DNA of 64,000 bases from Copromyces sp. CBS 386.78 (Eukaryota > Ascomycota > Sordariomycetes > Sordariales > Sordariaceae). The stretch spans positions 62,001 through 126,000 of the forward strand of contig MU839110.1 of NCBI GenBank assembly GCA_030685235.1, given 5' to 3'. This document shows, piece after piece, positions 46,001 to 59,200 of the stretch (position 1 is the first letter of the stretch; every line of letters starts with the position of its first letter). The notes beneath the pieces were generated by a model. The model did not search any database, was not told where the DNA came from, and worked only from the letters and a program-made list of their open reading frames with translations. The translations under genes and the position numbers were made by a program.

Positions 46001-49000
46001 CTCGCTCTTTGGCGTGTATATTACGGTGCGCCGATGTATCGCCCGACGCGGGGACCGACCAGCCCCAGAAGCAGATTTTCACCTGTACCACAGTTTTGCC
46101 CGCTGCTGTACGGTTTGTTACGACACTGCAGCGAAGGTCTTCTTTATGCCGCTAAACGAGGATCCTGGCACAAGCCGCGATGGTGGGCATGGTGGGGAAG
46201 GGAGGGGGAAGACCGACGCCATGACCGCGTTCTAGCGCATTGATGATACTATCATGTGCGGATGTACCCGAGACCAAGGTGTACCTTTTCGCACGGCCGG
46301 TTAGGCCATGCTTGTTAGGTACCAAGCTTCGCTGAAGTGACTTGCATGAACTTGCACCTTGTTAGTGCAGATCACGAATTGCGTAGGGAAAGAGCTAACG
46401 TGGACCGGGATCAAGGAAAAAAAAACAATTCTCAGAGCAGGTGAGTGCGATGCAATGCGCTCTTCCCAGGACCTCAACATCCGGTGCAGCTTCCTAGAAT
46501 TCCCACTTCAACCCTGGCAAGAACTCGATATTTTGACGCCCGCCCCCAATCGAAGCCCGGAAGTGGGAGAAGCATAATCCATGGGTCCCGGCGGCTGTAA
46601 GAGCCGGTGCAGTCCCTCTCCCATCCGACACTCAATCACGCATAAGCAGTCACCTCAAGGACACCCTGTCTGGTCTCAATTCCACGGACACAAATGCTGG
46701 CAGACGTCTTTTTCTTGAACGATGGGAATGGCCTGCAGCAGCATGTCTGTACCTTGGGCGTAAACATGGCCAGATATGACGGAATCACTTTCAACGTGTC
46801 CGCACTAGCATACGCATATTGGATATTTTTTGGGCCGGTTTATATGCACATTACTCGACACTTACACGCGGCTGCCAACTATAAAGGCAGACGGAAGGCA
46901 GTTGAATCACACATGAGAGTTGCTTGGTTCAGGCTTCCAGCCTTCTGGTTACCGGTATCTTGGGCTTCCAAAGTCTCGAGCATCTCCCGGTACCCCGCCT
47001 CTCGTCAGTGCGGTCCATGTCTATGTGTAGGTGAGGGAAAGCCGGGAGTCAAGGCTAGCCATTTCCGTGGCAAATTGCAACTTTGGTTCGGGGATCGGAT
47101 GCAGATGAGATGATTCGTGGTTACTGGCGGCCTGAGATGGGGGAAAGTGGTCGTCAGACTGGTCTGCGGTAGGTAAGCCCGCGGGCCCATCACTCAAGTT
47201 CCCTTGGTGCCAGTGGTGATGGGTAAAGTAGACGCTTAGATATCTCATAAAGCACTCACAACTCAGCATTAGGACCAGCGGTGGTTGATGATAAACTCGT
47301 TTGAAAATATTCCAGAAGGCTGTTCCCAGCAGGACGGTAGCAGTGTGGTTACCAGGAGGGGGAGAAATGATACCACGAATCTGGTGGATATGCCGGTAGG
47401 GGATCTGAATGGACCCCCCAACCAGTGCGAGTCGCAAGAAAAAACCTCGGTTGCTCTTGAAATCAGGTGGACGAATCAAGATATGGGAATTTCACGTTGA
47501 CGGGGCAAGAGGGGTGTGGAAAAAGATGCTTCTCCAACAGGTTCCAGAACCTGAATGGATGTCGTGCATCTCCAGCAAACACGCGGCGCCGCCTGTCACC
47601 AGCGATCCGTTTGTATGTATGTACGATACACCGATCTAGCCGGGTACTTTTTGCCGACTGGTGGGTTTTGTCCCCCATGTGCTGAACGATCAATTGACAA
47701 TCCCCATTCTTTACCCCCGAGATGCCTCGACTGGAGAACTTGAAACAAGGCTAAACAGTGCTAAACCGTTGAGTTCCAGATATGTCGGATGGGAATCTTC
47801 TCATACGACATGCCCATTCAAGATGGAAATGGACATTTTCTCAACTATTAGAATGAAAAACTGGATGTCCGTGAGAGTTGTCATGAATTGTTTCAGACCA
47901 CACTGTTCCGTGTGCGATACAACCTTCCCCGGATCTACAGTTACCTCAATCGGCACTTACAGCCAATAACGACAGAGCTTAACCCCCACGTCCGAGAAGC
48001 ATACCTTACAGAAGCGTGTTTGGTGACCATGCTATGAGCATGCCTACTCGTCTTGAAATTCTCGAGACCGTTCTCTTTGCTGCCTTGAAAGTTAAAACTG
48101 TATGCTGCAAAGACTGCAGCGGCCGGTATCTCTTACAGGGCTTGTACGATTTCAACGCGTGCATCAAGGCCCGTGATGTCCGTAATGGCGTAGATGAAAA
48201 CCGGAAGGTGAAGTGCCTACCGGTAGTACTGTCTGGAGGCATGAGTTTTCAAGAGAGTTGGCCAGTTGAGTCCTTTGTTGGTTGTCACTCTGAAGTTCCA
48301 GGGAGATTGTTAGCTTAATACATGAGGATAAAGCACGAAAGCTGCCGTAGCATATTGGGGCGACATGAGAAACTGGCTTCTCCGTGACACTCGGGCTCTC
48401 TAGCATTGCACATCAGGGACGCCCGACGCCACTTCCTAGGTATTTTTCAGCATCAGGTTGATGGGGTTGAAGTGGTGCAGCAAGATATTTTGTCAAGGAC
48501 TAAGAACAGCTTGTCATGTGAGACGTGTCCAAACTAAGGATAGCATGGATGCTCACAAAAAGGGACAGACAGGCATAGCACCGCTGGGCTCTCTTTACTT
48601 GTCAACACGGGACAAGGTACATAGGAGGACGTGGGTTCGGGGAGATGGCCCCTCAAGCTCCAATCAACGAACCTTCAAGGCAAAGAATCTGCAAGTCCAC
48701 GATCGGAAGAAAGCCGAATGGTTTTGAGCGGGTTGGACAAGAGCTCAGGCTACAAGCCAGCAAGAGCATGTCGTCACGAAGACTGGGAGCTTTGAGGTCA
48801 TGCTTTGTGACTGAAGCCGGCGAGGTGCGAGCGAATTATTGTTTGATGACCAAAGATGTCGAGATGGCCTCTACTATATCAGGGAAGGTAATTTGTTGTT
48901 ATCATCAGTCCAAAAATCGGCGTTGGAGTGCTGGACGGAAACTTTCAAAGTTCTTTCCTCCGTTGACTTCGGGCCCTTCCAAGTTCCATCTGAAGCTTGC

Positions 49001-49470
49001 CCGAGCAGTTGTCCAATCGGCAGGTCCGGGTTGGGCAGCTGCTGTCGGCCCGCGCCCCACCATCGAGCCCACCGAGCCCGATTAGTCATCTGCGGGGCTG
49101 TGGTACGTATCTCAAGGTACCTGCCCCCTGGTTGTCAGTTGTCATCCACCACGATGATGAAGTGAGCCAACCGACAACGGAACCATCAAAGAGACCACCA
49201 TACCACACAAAGATCGCCAGGCACAACTGGCTGACGAGGAATTAGAACGTGGCGATACATGCCTAATACCTAGTGTAATTCACCTCACTATTTAATTTGA
49301 CCGCCATTCTCCAGATTCCTTTTCGCACACGCGCGTTGCCCTCTTCACGGTTTACTTGCGATTACGACTGGCGCATCTTTGGGAGACCGAAAGCCTTCAT
49401 CCGCGACTGTCCTCATCAGCAGAACCTCAGCCAGCAACAATACTATTTTAGTTACAGAAAGTCCTTCACT
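46001..49470. other. intergenic, no supported gene
   Basis: Frames of up to ~146 codons occur but overlap on both strands and lack motifs. The last ~170 bases form the leader of the Ecm29 gene. Confidence 0.5.
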
Positions 49471-52400
49471 ATGGCGACCTCATCAACCGAACAAAGAGAG
49501 CTGGACCTTGTAGAAAAGGTGGACTTTCGCATCATCGCCGGGGCCAATGATGAAGAGAAGCTACAGCAGCTCCTCAAAACCTTCCTACCGCCCTTACTCC
49601 TGAAAGCCGGCAGTCAGCATGCCTCAGTCCGCAACAAGGTCGGTCACCACAAGTCGCCTTCGTCTTGGGAGACCCAACCCGCGTTAAAGCTCACATTGCC
49701 ATGTCCATAGGTCGTTCAAGTGTGCCAAAGGCTTACCACCTTTATCCAACAACCCAGCATTGTACTCCCGGTCGCCGCTTTGCTTGACCAGTACAAGGCC
49801 ACAGACTCACAACTTATCAAGCACTTCGATCTCGTCTTCATACAGCACAGTATCGTCAGACTAAGCGTGGTAGAACGTCGGGATCTCATGCCCAAGATCC
49901 TCCCTGGTATCGGCTCGGATGTAAGCCCTTCAAGAGCCGGCTTGTTCAATGTCTTCCTCCGTTGTCTTGGTGACTTCAAGCTGCCTCCCAGGGGCAGCAA
50001 GGAGGATGAAAACCTCCGGGAACAAATAGGTCTTCAGGATTCCAAAGATGCCAAGTTTGTCGCCGACTCGTTGGGAAAGCTGCTATTGTTGCGTATGAAT
50101 GCACAAGGCTCTACGATTTCCCCTGGGCTGGCTCAGTCGGATGTCCTTTTTCTCACTCTGAACAAACCCGAGACTTGGAATCCTGCCGAGTCCGGTCTCA
50201 GCTTGCCCGAGAGTCGAATCCAAGTCGTCAACTTTCTCGCAAGCGGTGCTTTCACCGACCAAGAGCGTTTCCTCCCCGCAATCTATGCTGCCTCGAGCTC
50301 TGATTTTCGCCTCGCCGGTGTCGGCGATGATATGCTTAAGAGAAGCAAAGTGTCACTGGAAGACAAAGATATCGTGCGCCAGCTGTTTGAGGCCCACTCA
50401 AGACTACCCGCACCGTACAGGATACGTATCCTTGGCCTGCTGAGCAAGTCAGAAATCTCTACCACCTTCACAGACGAGATTCTGGCGGCTTTCCACCTAG
50501 ATGTGGCCGCCAAGAGAGAGGGTCCAGATGCCATGCAAGTGGATGGCCCATCATCGTCTACCTCATCGTCCGGTCTTGAACTCACAAAGGTACATCGGGC
50601 CTTGTTCGAGTTCATCAACTGGGTCGCCCGCATAGGCGCCAACAAACCGGAATTTTCAAAGATCAGGTCTTCACTCGTCTCACTGCTCCGAGAGTTCGTC
50701 GAGGCCCAGGGCTGGCCTAAGCCTGAACGCCAGTCTCTTGACGAAAACACACTTCGCTCCAGGGCCTACGAGACTATTGGCGTCCTTGCAAAAGGCACGG
50801 CCATGTCTGACACGGAGCGTATGGTTTTGGCCCAATGGCTGTTCAAATCTCTGTGCGAAGATCCCACCGCGGACGTCGTTGTCAACATTGACGCCGCTCT
50901 CTCCAGTCTTGCTGCGAACTTCAAACCACCTCACAGCCCCGACGTGTCTGAACAGCTCCATACTTTGATACTGGAGTCAATGGTTAAGACCGAAGAAGGC
51001 AACATTGTTCGGAGTTCTCGACATGCTGCAACAAAATGGGCCAACCAATGTTTGCCCTTCTCCGATATCTACGCTCGATGGGTCGATATCCTTGCAGTTG
51101 CTGGCCGGCGGGATGAGCGAAGCGACGTTGTTGAAGAGGGCCAAAAGGGCCTGGACCCTTGGACGTACTACGCGAACCAGGAAAATTCTAGAACGCTGCC
51201 GGCCTGGCACGAGATGGTCGTTCACTTCTTCACCAAGACCATATCATACGGTGGCAAACCCGACGCCGACATGGATGTTGATGAGGGGCCATCCTTTGGC
51301 AACTTCCCTGGACAGTGTATTCGGGCTTTTCCTGTTGCTGTTGATTATTGCAAGCGGACTCTCTTCCTCGCTGCACTGAAAGACTTCACCATTGAGCCAG
51401 GCTGGGAGCGACAGTTGAGTGCAACCGTACATTCCGATCTCAAGACCCGGCGTGCTATTCGTGATTACTTGACCTCCAGTGAGCATGGTCAAGCTATCTT
51501 TTACCTCCTCCGTTCAGCCTTTGACGGCATGCTCTTGGAGGACACCGAGATTGCAGAGGGGTGTGCACGTTCTTTCGTAGAACTTGCTTCTTTCACTCCG
51601 AGCAGGATCCTCGCACCATTGGTTCCTCGTGCCGTGGAATTGCTGCCGCTAATTACTTCCAATAAGCGGGAAATCCGACCCCTTGCGTGCTCAGCGTTCG
51701 GCATCCTGGCGGCCCATCCGGCTAACAGCCCGGAATCTATCAACAAGTCCAAGACTACGTTGGCTGACATCGCCAAGAACCATAAGACAGCCGTTGGGTC
51801 AGAGCTCAACGCGGTCGAAGGAGCGTGGAATGCACTTGCGCATCTCATTTCCAGATCAGTGTACTATTCCACAGACAAAGACAGCAACGTCAGCAGTGAC
51901 CTTGGCGACGTGTTTCCCACCCCTGATTCGGTGTCCTCCAGCACGCTCTCGACACAGGAGGCTTTGATAGAAGCCTATAGCCAACTCTGGACAGCGGGTA
52001 TCCGTGTGCTTCCAGAGGCGGATGAGGATGCGATTTCGAAAGCCTTCGTTGACCCCTTGGTACTTCTTGCCAAGAAGGGCAATGAAAAGGCCATCACTGC
52101 CCTTGGTCGGCTTGCCATTTCTTTACCTTCTTCGGAAGTATCATCTGATGAAGAGAGCAGCGATCGTATTGCCGTCATTCTCGAGAAGTTATTTGCTCTC
52201 TATGAGCTGAGACAGGCAGAGGTACACTTCACTGTTGGCGAAGCCATCACCGCCGCCATTGCCTGCTGGGATTCCGAGGTCGTCCAGCTTACGCTGAACG
52301 TTGAAGCCAGCGGAGATTCGTACCGCATATTCAAGCGGTCTAGCAGGGTCAGCACGGTGCTAGAGAAGCTGCTCGCCGACTGCAAAAATACCAAGCCATC

Positions 52401-55107
52401 CCTGCTCAAGGCCTCCGGTATCTGGCTCTTCTGCATCATCCAGTACTGTGCTCATCTCGAAGAGGTTCAGTCCAGGCTACGCGAATGCCAGGCAGCATTC
52501 ATGCGCTTGCTCAGTGCTCGCGATGAACTGGTCCAGGAGACTGCATCTAGAGGTCTCTCTCTCGTATACGAAAAGGGAGATTCGGCGCTCAAGGGTGATC
52601 TCGTACGCGATCTTGTGTCATCGTTCACGGGATCCGGTCCCCAGCTCAAGGTGGATGAAGAAACCGAGCTCTTCGAGGCCGGCGCGCTTCCGACTGGCGA
52701 CGGCAAGTCCGTTACCTCGTACAAGGATATTGTCAGCCTTGCGAATGAGGTGGGCGATCAAAGTCTAGTCTACAAGCTCATGTCTATGGCGACAAACGCG
52801 GCCACATGGTCCACCCGATCTGCCTTTGGTCGTTTTGGACTGAGCAACATTCTCTCCGAGTCGGAGGTCGACCCCAAGCTGTATCCGAAGCTGTACCGGT
52901 ACCGCTTTGACCCCAACCCGAACGTGCAAAAGTCCATGAATGATATTTGGAAGGCTCTGGTCAAGGATTCCAACGCCGTTATCGAGACACATTTCGATGC
53001 TATCATGAAGGACCTCCTCAAGTGCATCCTTGGCAAGGAATGGAGAGTGCGCGAGGCAAGCTGTGCTGCCATCATTGACCTGGTCGGCGGACGACCCTTC
53101 CAAAAGTACGAGCAGTACTACAAGGACATATGGAATGCGGCCCTGAAGGTCCTCGATGATGTTAAGGGTACTGTGAGAAATGCTGCCTTGCACCTTTGCA
53201 TTGCTCTTTCAACAACACTGGTCCGCCAACTGGAAGAATCTGGGAACACTGCGTCTGCCAGAGCGATGATGAATGAGGCTTTACCTTTCTTACTTTCGGA
53301 CAAAGGCATCGAGAGTGGAGTGAAGGAAGTCAAGCTCTTTGCTACCGACACTGTCATCAAGATCTGCAAAAAGGGTGGGAAAGCACTCAACCCTTACATC
53401 GCCACAATAGTCTCAGATCTCCTCGGAAGCCTTACTACGCTTGAGTCTGATATTGTCAATTACTACTACCAACGAATGGGAGAAGATGACAGAGATAAGA
53501 TCGACAAACTCCGCAGCTCAGCCGTCGCGCAGAGCCCGATCACTGAGGCGATCGAGAGCAGTCTCCGTACAGTTGACGCAGACGTCATGGAGAATCTCGC
53601 GCCGGCCCTCGAAGAGGCCATCAAGACGGCCATCGGAATGCCTACCAAGGTCGGCTGCAGTCGCGTTCTCTCTACCCTGGCAACTCGACATACGGTGGAC
53701 TTCAAGCCGTACTCGGCCCGGTTCCTACAACTCATGGAGAAGCAGGTTCTAGACCGAAACGACGAGGTCAGCCAAGGTTACGCGCGTTCTGCAGCCTACA
53801 TTATCCGCGGCTGTCCAGATGAAGCAAAACTGCGCTTCTCTGATAGGCTTTTGAAGCTCTACCTGGAGTCTGAGGACGAGGCTAGACGCCAGAAGGTTGC
53901 TGATGCCGTTTTGGCTCTGTCGAAGATCTCTCCTGATCACTTCAACGCTCTTGAGGGCAAGCTTCTGCCCTTTGCGTACCTCGGGAAGCACGATACCGAC
54001 GACTACGTCAGAAAGGAATTCGAGGAAGTCTGGGACAAGCACGCCGGAAGCAGTCTGAGCGTCGCTAGATACGTGTCCGAGATCGTAGAGCTGGTTCAGA
54101 AATCACTGAACACGGCACAATGGTCTCTCAAGCATGCGGGCGCCCTCGCTATCTCCTCTGCCGTCGCAGGCATCACCAAGGCCAGCGATGTCACGGGCCA
54201 AGTCAACGTCGAGAACCTTAATACCTTGTGGCCCGTCTACGAAAAGGCATTGGCACTCAAGACGTTCCCAGGCAAAGAGAAGCTCCTCGAGCCGTTCCCT
54301 GACTTTGTCAGCAAGAGCAAGGCGATCTGGCAGAAAGATGCCTCCTTCGGGGAGCAACTGAAGAAGATCGCCGTTCGCGAGGCCAAGAGGAACAACAGCG
54401 ATTACCGCCCCCATGCGTTCCGCTGCTTGTGGAAGTTTGCAGCCGCAAGAGACGACTTGACCATGCTGCCAACCATCACCGAAATTGTCACGCCGTACTT
54501 GGACATGACTGAGGATGAAGATGCAATGGATGTTGATGACAAGGCCAACACCAACAATAAGGCGAGGGGATTGGATCCTAAGAGCCAGACGGCGTGGGCG
54601 GCCATGGAAGCCATTGCCAAGGGGTATAACCGAGCCAAGATGCAGGAGGATGCCATGGGGCAGTTGAAGGAGATCGCGCTCGCTCTCGAGGAGAACGCGA
54701 AGAAGCCTGATTTCAAGAAGCCTTACATCGGCCAGGCTCCGTTCGATGCCATCAGGAGGGTCTTTTGGTACGGATGTGTATTGGAATTGCTACAGACAGC
54801 TGTTAAGGCAGGAGAAGAGGGGGGAGCTGGATCTCTGGCAGGTAACCTGGAGGTCCTTCAATTCTATTTCGCGACCTTGGATCTCGACAAAGCGGATACA
54901 GGAACTGAGGAGCAGAGGCTGCTGAGGGCTAAGTCTACCATGGCGGCTGTGGTGCTGGCGAAGCTTCCCAAGGACCATGCCACGACTGGTACTGGTAGTG
55001 GAATTGCCTTGGCGGAAATCAAGAAGAAGGTTGAGAAGGCGTCGAATGAGGAGCGTTCGACGGAGGTACATGGAAGTTGGAAGACGTGCTTGCTTCTGCT
55101 TGATTAG
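49471..55107 (+). CDS. ecm29: proteasome adaptor/scaffold Ecm29
   Basis: Exons 49471-49638 and 49711-55107 give 1,854 residues, close to yeast Ecm29 (1,868). The product is a giant HEAT-repeat protein that binds 26S proteasomes, tethers core to regulatory particle and acts in proteasome quality control and localisation. Readable features are alpha-helical HEAT-like repeats throughout, the conserved start (VEKVDFRIIAGANDEEKLQQLL), TRSAFGRFGLSNIL and the following KLYPKLYRYRFDPNPNVQKSM block near the middle, and KDLLKCILGKEWRVREASCAA. Two acidic inserts (MQVDGPSSSTSSS, EDEDAMDVDDKA) look flexible. The intron uses a non-consensus GTCGGT donor, but frame and sequence continuity support it. I start at 49471 (good ATGGCG context); an in-frame ATG at 49297 would add 58 residues. 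The neighbouring gene encodes a UBX protein of the same Cdc48/proteasome system. Confidence 0.93.
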
Positions 55108-56059
55108 GGACTCGAGTGGGCAGCGCCCGAGGTCCGTTTCAAGGCCCTCTCTTGATTGGCCCTCTTCGCAATTGTTGGCTAGGAAGCTGGAGTATGATAC
55201 GGGTGGAAAGACGAGGGAATATGGGCTTGAAGCTATGGGTGTACCGCAATAGCATTATATCCTCTTAGTACCCTTCTTCACTGCGCGCGTTTCAGGTATA
55301 GGCGTTGGCAGATTCGGCAGTCGTCTTCAGATTTGAGATGATGATAGCATGGGCAATGGAGGCTTGTCATATATACCTGTACTTTCAACTGTACTTACAA
55401 AACAAACCCCCCAGGGGCATTTTTCCAAAGTAATCTGACTACGTAGAGGCAATTGACGGGTTCATATCTCAACTTTTTCTCTCTTGCAGTTTCCCAATTC
55501 CAGATGCAGGTTGTTAGCTCCGAGTCCCATGATCAACCCTAACCCTTCCCGCAGACGGGAGCGCCAAGGCCACGGCGGCCCAGGGAGAACCTTTCAGTTG
55601 CAACCGCTTGACTGCCTGAGCGGACTCTCCAGTGCGACAGCGTCCCTCTTGCGTCACCAGCTTGGGCGCCTTTGGGAGAATGCGTGCCGAACCTTTGATT
55701 CCACCTTTGACCACTCGAATTTCAAGACGGAAATTCACCTTGCATGCCGTTTGTCTTCACCGCCGCAGAAAAATATTCCCAACATTAATCAGCTAGCAGA
55801 ACCCAGTTCGCCACATCATTTTCTCTTCCAACACACGAACTGAAAGCACCCTCGAGCTCCGGCCGCCGATAAACGAGCCCGACCAGGATCCCCACCTCTC
55901 CGTGGCCTTGAACGAACCGAACCTCCTCCCTGCGCGTGCGCTGTACAACATTACGGGCAGCGCATCCTCAAAATCACAGCAGATCGCGGGACCCCCGCCT
56001 TCTCCCAAACTCTTTTGACTTTCCCTTCGAACGCCATCACCTAAGCGACAGTCTGCACC
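55108..56059. other. intergenic
   Basis: 3' flank of ecm29 and leader of the UBX gene. The final ~200 bases are CCG/CTC-rich. No gene seen. Confidence 0.55.
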
Positions 56060-57825
56060 ATGGCTGACTCGGAAACTATCGCGAGCTTCGCGAGTATCAC
56101 CGGGGCGAACGACACAGCTGCCAGGCGCATGCTGGAGTTGTGCGGCGGTGATATCGAGCAAGCCGTCCAGCTCTGGTTTGCCGACGAAGATCTCCAGCGC
56201 ACCCTTTCCAACCCCGCGACCGAGGCGGCTCCCGCTGCCGCTTCTCGATCCGCCGGCGCCTCTCGCTCGTCAAGCAGACCCAACCGCCCCAATGTCGGCC
56301 GTGAAGACGCTGCCGGGGTTATTCACATCGACTCGGACGACGACGATATCCAAATGACGGAAGATGACGACCTAGGACAATTCGACGATTCGGACGATGA
56401 CACGACGAGGGCGGCCAACATTGCCCAGAGAGCCCAGGAGGAGGAGGATGCCGCCATGGCAAAGAGACTACAAGAAGAGATGTACGGTGGTGGTGGTGGA
56501 GGATCCGGAGCCGGAGGCCCAGGCGGCGAGGACCATGTTCGTGCCCCCATGGCCCGAACGACAGAGACTCTCGTTGCTCCAGGAGGTTTCGGCGGAGACG
56601 ACGACGACATGATGTTTGAGCAGTTCCGGCAGGAACAGCAGAGGGTGAGGCAAGCTCGGGGTAAGTTGCTCACAAGGTTCAAGTCACTGTTTCCACATGT
56701 ATTGCTAACGCTCACCCAGCAGGGCGACCCGGTAACCCGTTCGCACAGCCCACTGTTTGGGATCAGCCTCCCGATCCCGTCCCCGGCGCCGCTGCCGGCG
56801 GTGTGGTCTCCCCTCCTACAGGAGCTGCCGCAACGCGGGCTGGCCGTCTGGCAGAGCTTTTCCGTCCCCCGTACGAGTTGATGGCACACCTTAGCTGGGA
56901 CGAGGCGCGTGACGAGGGCAAGGAGGAGAAGAAGTGGATCATGGTTAATCTCCAGGATATGGCTGATTTCAACTGCCAGGCCCTCAACCGCGACATTTGG
57001 AAGGATGGGCCGATCAAGGAGCTTGTCAAGCACAACTTCATCTTTCTGCAGTACGACAAGGCCGACCGCTCGGCCGAGCAGTACATATCGTTTTACTTGC
57101 CGAACCAGACGCACGAAAACCCCCAGAACTACCCTCATGTTTCGATTATCGATCCCCGCACAGGCGAGCAGGTCAAGGTGTGGAGCGGCATTCCGTTCCC
57201 CAAGCCGCTGGAGTTCCATGCCCAGTTGGCCGAGTTCCTGGACAGGTACAGCCTGGAGGCTCACGCTAAGAACCCCGTCCTCAAGACGAAGCAGCCCAAA
57301 CAGGTGGTGGATGTGGACAGGATGACGGAGGAGGAGATGCTCGAGATGGCACTGCGCAACAGTCTCGAGAACGGAGGCACTGGCAGCTCTTCGGCGCCCA
57401 AGGTCCACGACCCCGATGCGCTTACCAGGCCGACAGACTCGACCAAGGGCAAGGAGCGAGCCGACCAAGAGCCTGCCCAAGCGGCATCCGAGCCCGAGCC
57501 CGAGGCTCCCGCCGCAGAGGAGTCTGTTTTCGCCCAGATCGCCTCGGACCGACCGCATGTCGAACCCCCTATTGATCCCGCCACTGTGACGAGGGTGCAA
57601 ATCCGCAACCCCCCGCAACGCATTGTTCGTCGCTTCAGACTCGACGAACCCGTCCGGCGTATCTACGAGTGGCTCAAGGCCGAGCCCCTGGAGGGCAAGG
57701 AGGGACTCGAGTTTGAGCTCAAGTCGATGCCTGGAGGCGCTAACCTGCTCGACGTTATTGATCAGACGATCAAGGAGGCTGGCCTGGCCAACGGCACTGT
57801 CATGGTGGAGTTCATTGAGGAATAG
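56060..57825 (+). CDS. UBA-UAS-UIM-UBX protein, Ubx5/UBXD7 type Cdc48 cofactor
   Basis: Exons 56060-56660 and 56720-57825 give 568 residues (CACCATGG start context). Domains in order: UBA (~5-45, binds ubiquitin), an acidic Asp-rich linker with a Gly run, a UAS thioredoxin-like domain (~248-380, LFRPPYELM to LAEFLDRYSL), a UIM (~403-418, EEEMLEMALRNSLENG), and a UBX fold (~488-568) ending in GTVMVEFIEE. This architecture is that of yeast Ubx5 and human UBXD7, which link ubiquitylated substrates and cullin ligases to Cdc48/p97. The UBX loop that normally carries the p97-contacting FPR reads MPGG (537-540), so binding may differ. The acceptor is a CAGCAG tandem, so 567- and 568-residue isoforms are possible. 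Expected in nucleus and cytosol. Confidence 0.92.
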
Positions 57826-59200
57826 GATGACCATGAGTCTATCGACGAACTCACAGAGAATATGGCTGGGCTTGGTGGGTGGCTGAATGACTAACTAGAG
57901 AAGGGCATTCATCTTCTAGAAAGGGGGATTATTATACCTTTTTGACAATGGACACTAAGAGACAAGGAAGGAGGATATATCGTTTGTTTTTCCGCACGCA
58001 CAGCGGGGAATTGGCGTCACATGGAAGGGAGGAATTCTGGAAGGTAACATTATGGTGGGAAGAAACGGAGAAAGACGTGTGTCTCGCAGCGGAAGAGGAC
58101 AGGGAGAGGACAGAGAAAGGACAGAGAGAGAGAGGGCAGAAGGAAATAAGGCGCATCATGGGTTAAAGGTAGTTTCTTGCTCGCTTTGATTCCCCACCTC
58201 TTCCACTAAGGATTGTTACAACAACTTTAGGTAGTACGGTAAATGCAAAATGGTAGATGACATAAGCTACTCTTTCTTATCGTCTGAATGATTTTCCGCA
58301 TTACCGAGATGTCACCCGTTAGTAGTCATTCGGCATTTGGTGTGATGATTAGCCCGGTGGTGGTGAAGAATGGGCGTGACACCCGCATGTGAATGTTTGC
58401 ACGTTCGTTAAACATGGCCCTCATGCCATGGCCTATTTGTACGTGATGTTGTGTTTCCTGGCGAGCTGGCCGCCCTCTCTACCTTCCTGCCTCCCCGGTT
58501 TCTATACTCCAAAATCGAGAATTTGAGGTTGCGTTCCTGATCGTCCAGTCGATTGGCGAATGGGAAGAATGCTCAGTCCGTGTAAGGCGGGGCAGCACGT
58601 ATAGCGCGCTACAGGTACCTACCTGCTGGTATAACAGCGCTGGACACAGTGCGCGTTGTGGGGAGGGATCCCGCCATTTCTTAGGTAACCTTGCTCCGGG
58701 TCCCCTGCCAACCACCGGCCAGGAAGGTAAACATCGGACAACCTCCTCCTTTGCGCTTGCGCCCGCCTTTCCAGCCCCCGGAATCCTTCTTCCTTCCAGC
58801 AACGAACCGACTCCCACAAGTCCCCGCCCCGAGACTGCTTCGCGACAAGTCGTTTCGTCCTTTGAATTGTGCGGTCAGCGGGGGCTGACCTGGTCCCGCC
58901 AATTGTTCCCGTCGACCTTCCCCTTGTCAACCATTCGCTACTCCCGCCCTTTGGTCGCCCTCTCCCTGGTAGCCTTACCACGTGTCGGTGATTCTGGTCG
59001 CGCATCTTGCCCACCACCACCACCACCACCACCACCACCACAATACTTTGCGACCCTCGAAAGCGAACCTCGACGAGGAGATCCGACCCAGTTGGCGCAC
59101 CCTTGACCAACAACCCATGCAACCCTCGTCCGGCCACACCACCACCAGCACCGTCTGAACAGAGCCACCTCCCCACGCGCGATTCGAGTTAGCCGACGTC
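57826..59200. other. intergenic; promoter region of mst-1
   Basis: No gene supported. Purine-rich repeats at 58080-58140 (GAGAGGACAGAGA type) and a (CAC)n microsatellite at 59010-59042, close upstream of the mst-1 start codon, probably within its leader. Confidence 0.5.
59010..59042. repeat. (CAC)n microsatellite
   Basis: About eleven CAC units in the probable 5' leader of mst-1, some 160 bases before the start codon. Confidence 0.9.

Noticed and set aside
46694..47113. 139-codon plus-strand frame
   Set aside because: Mixed composition with no domain, no signal peptide and no neighbouring exon; could be chance.
56323..57834. 503-codon antisense frame over the UBX gene
   Set aside because: It spans the real intron and all conserved UBX-protein domains lie on the plus strand.
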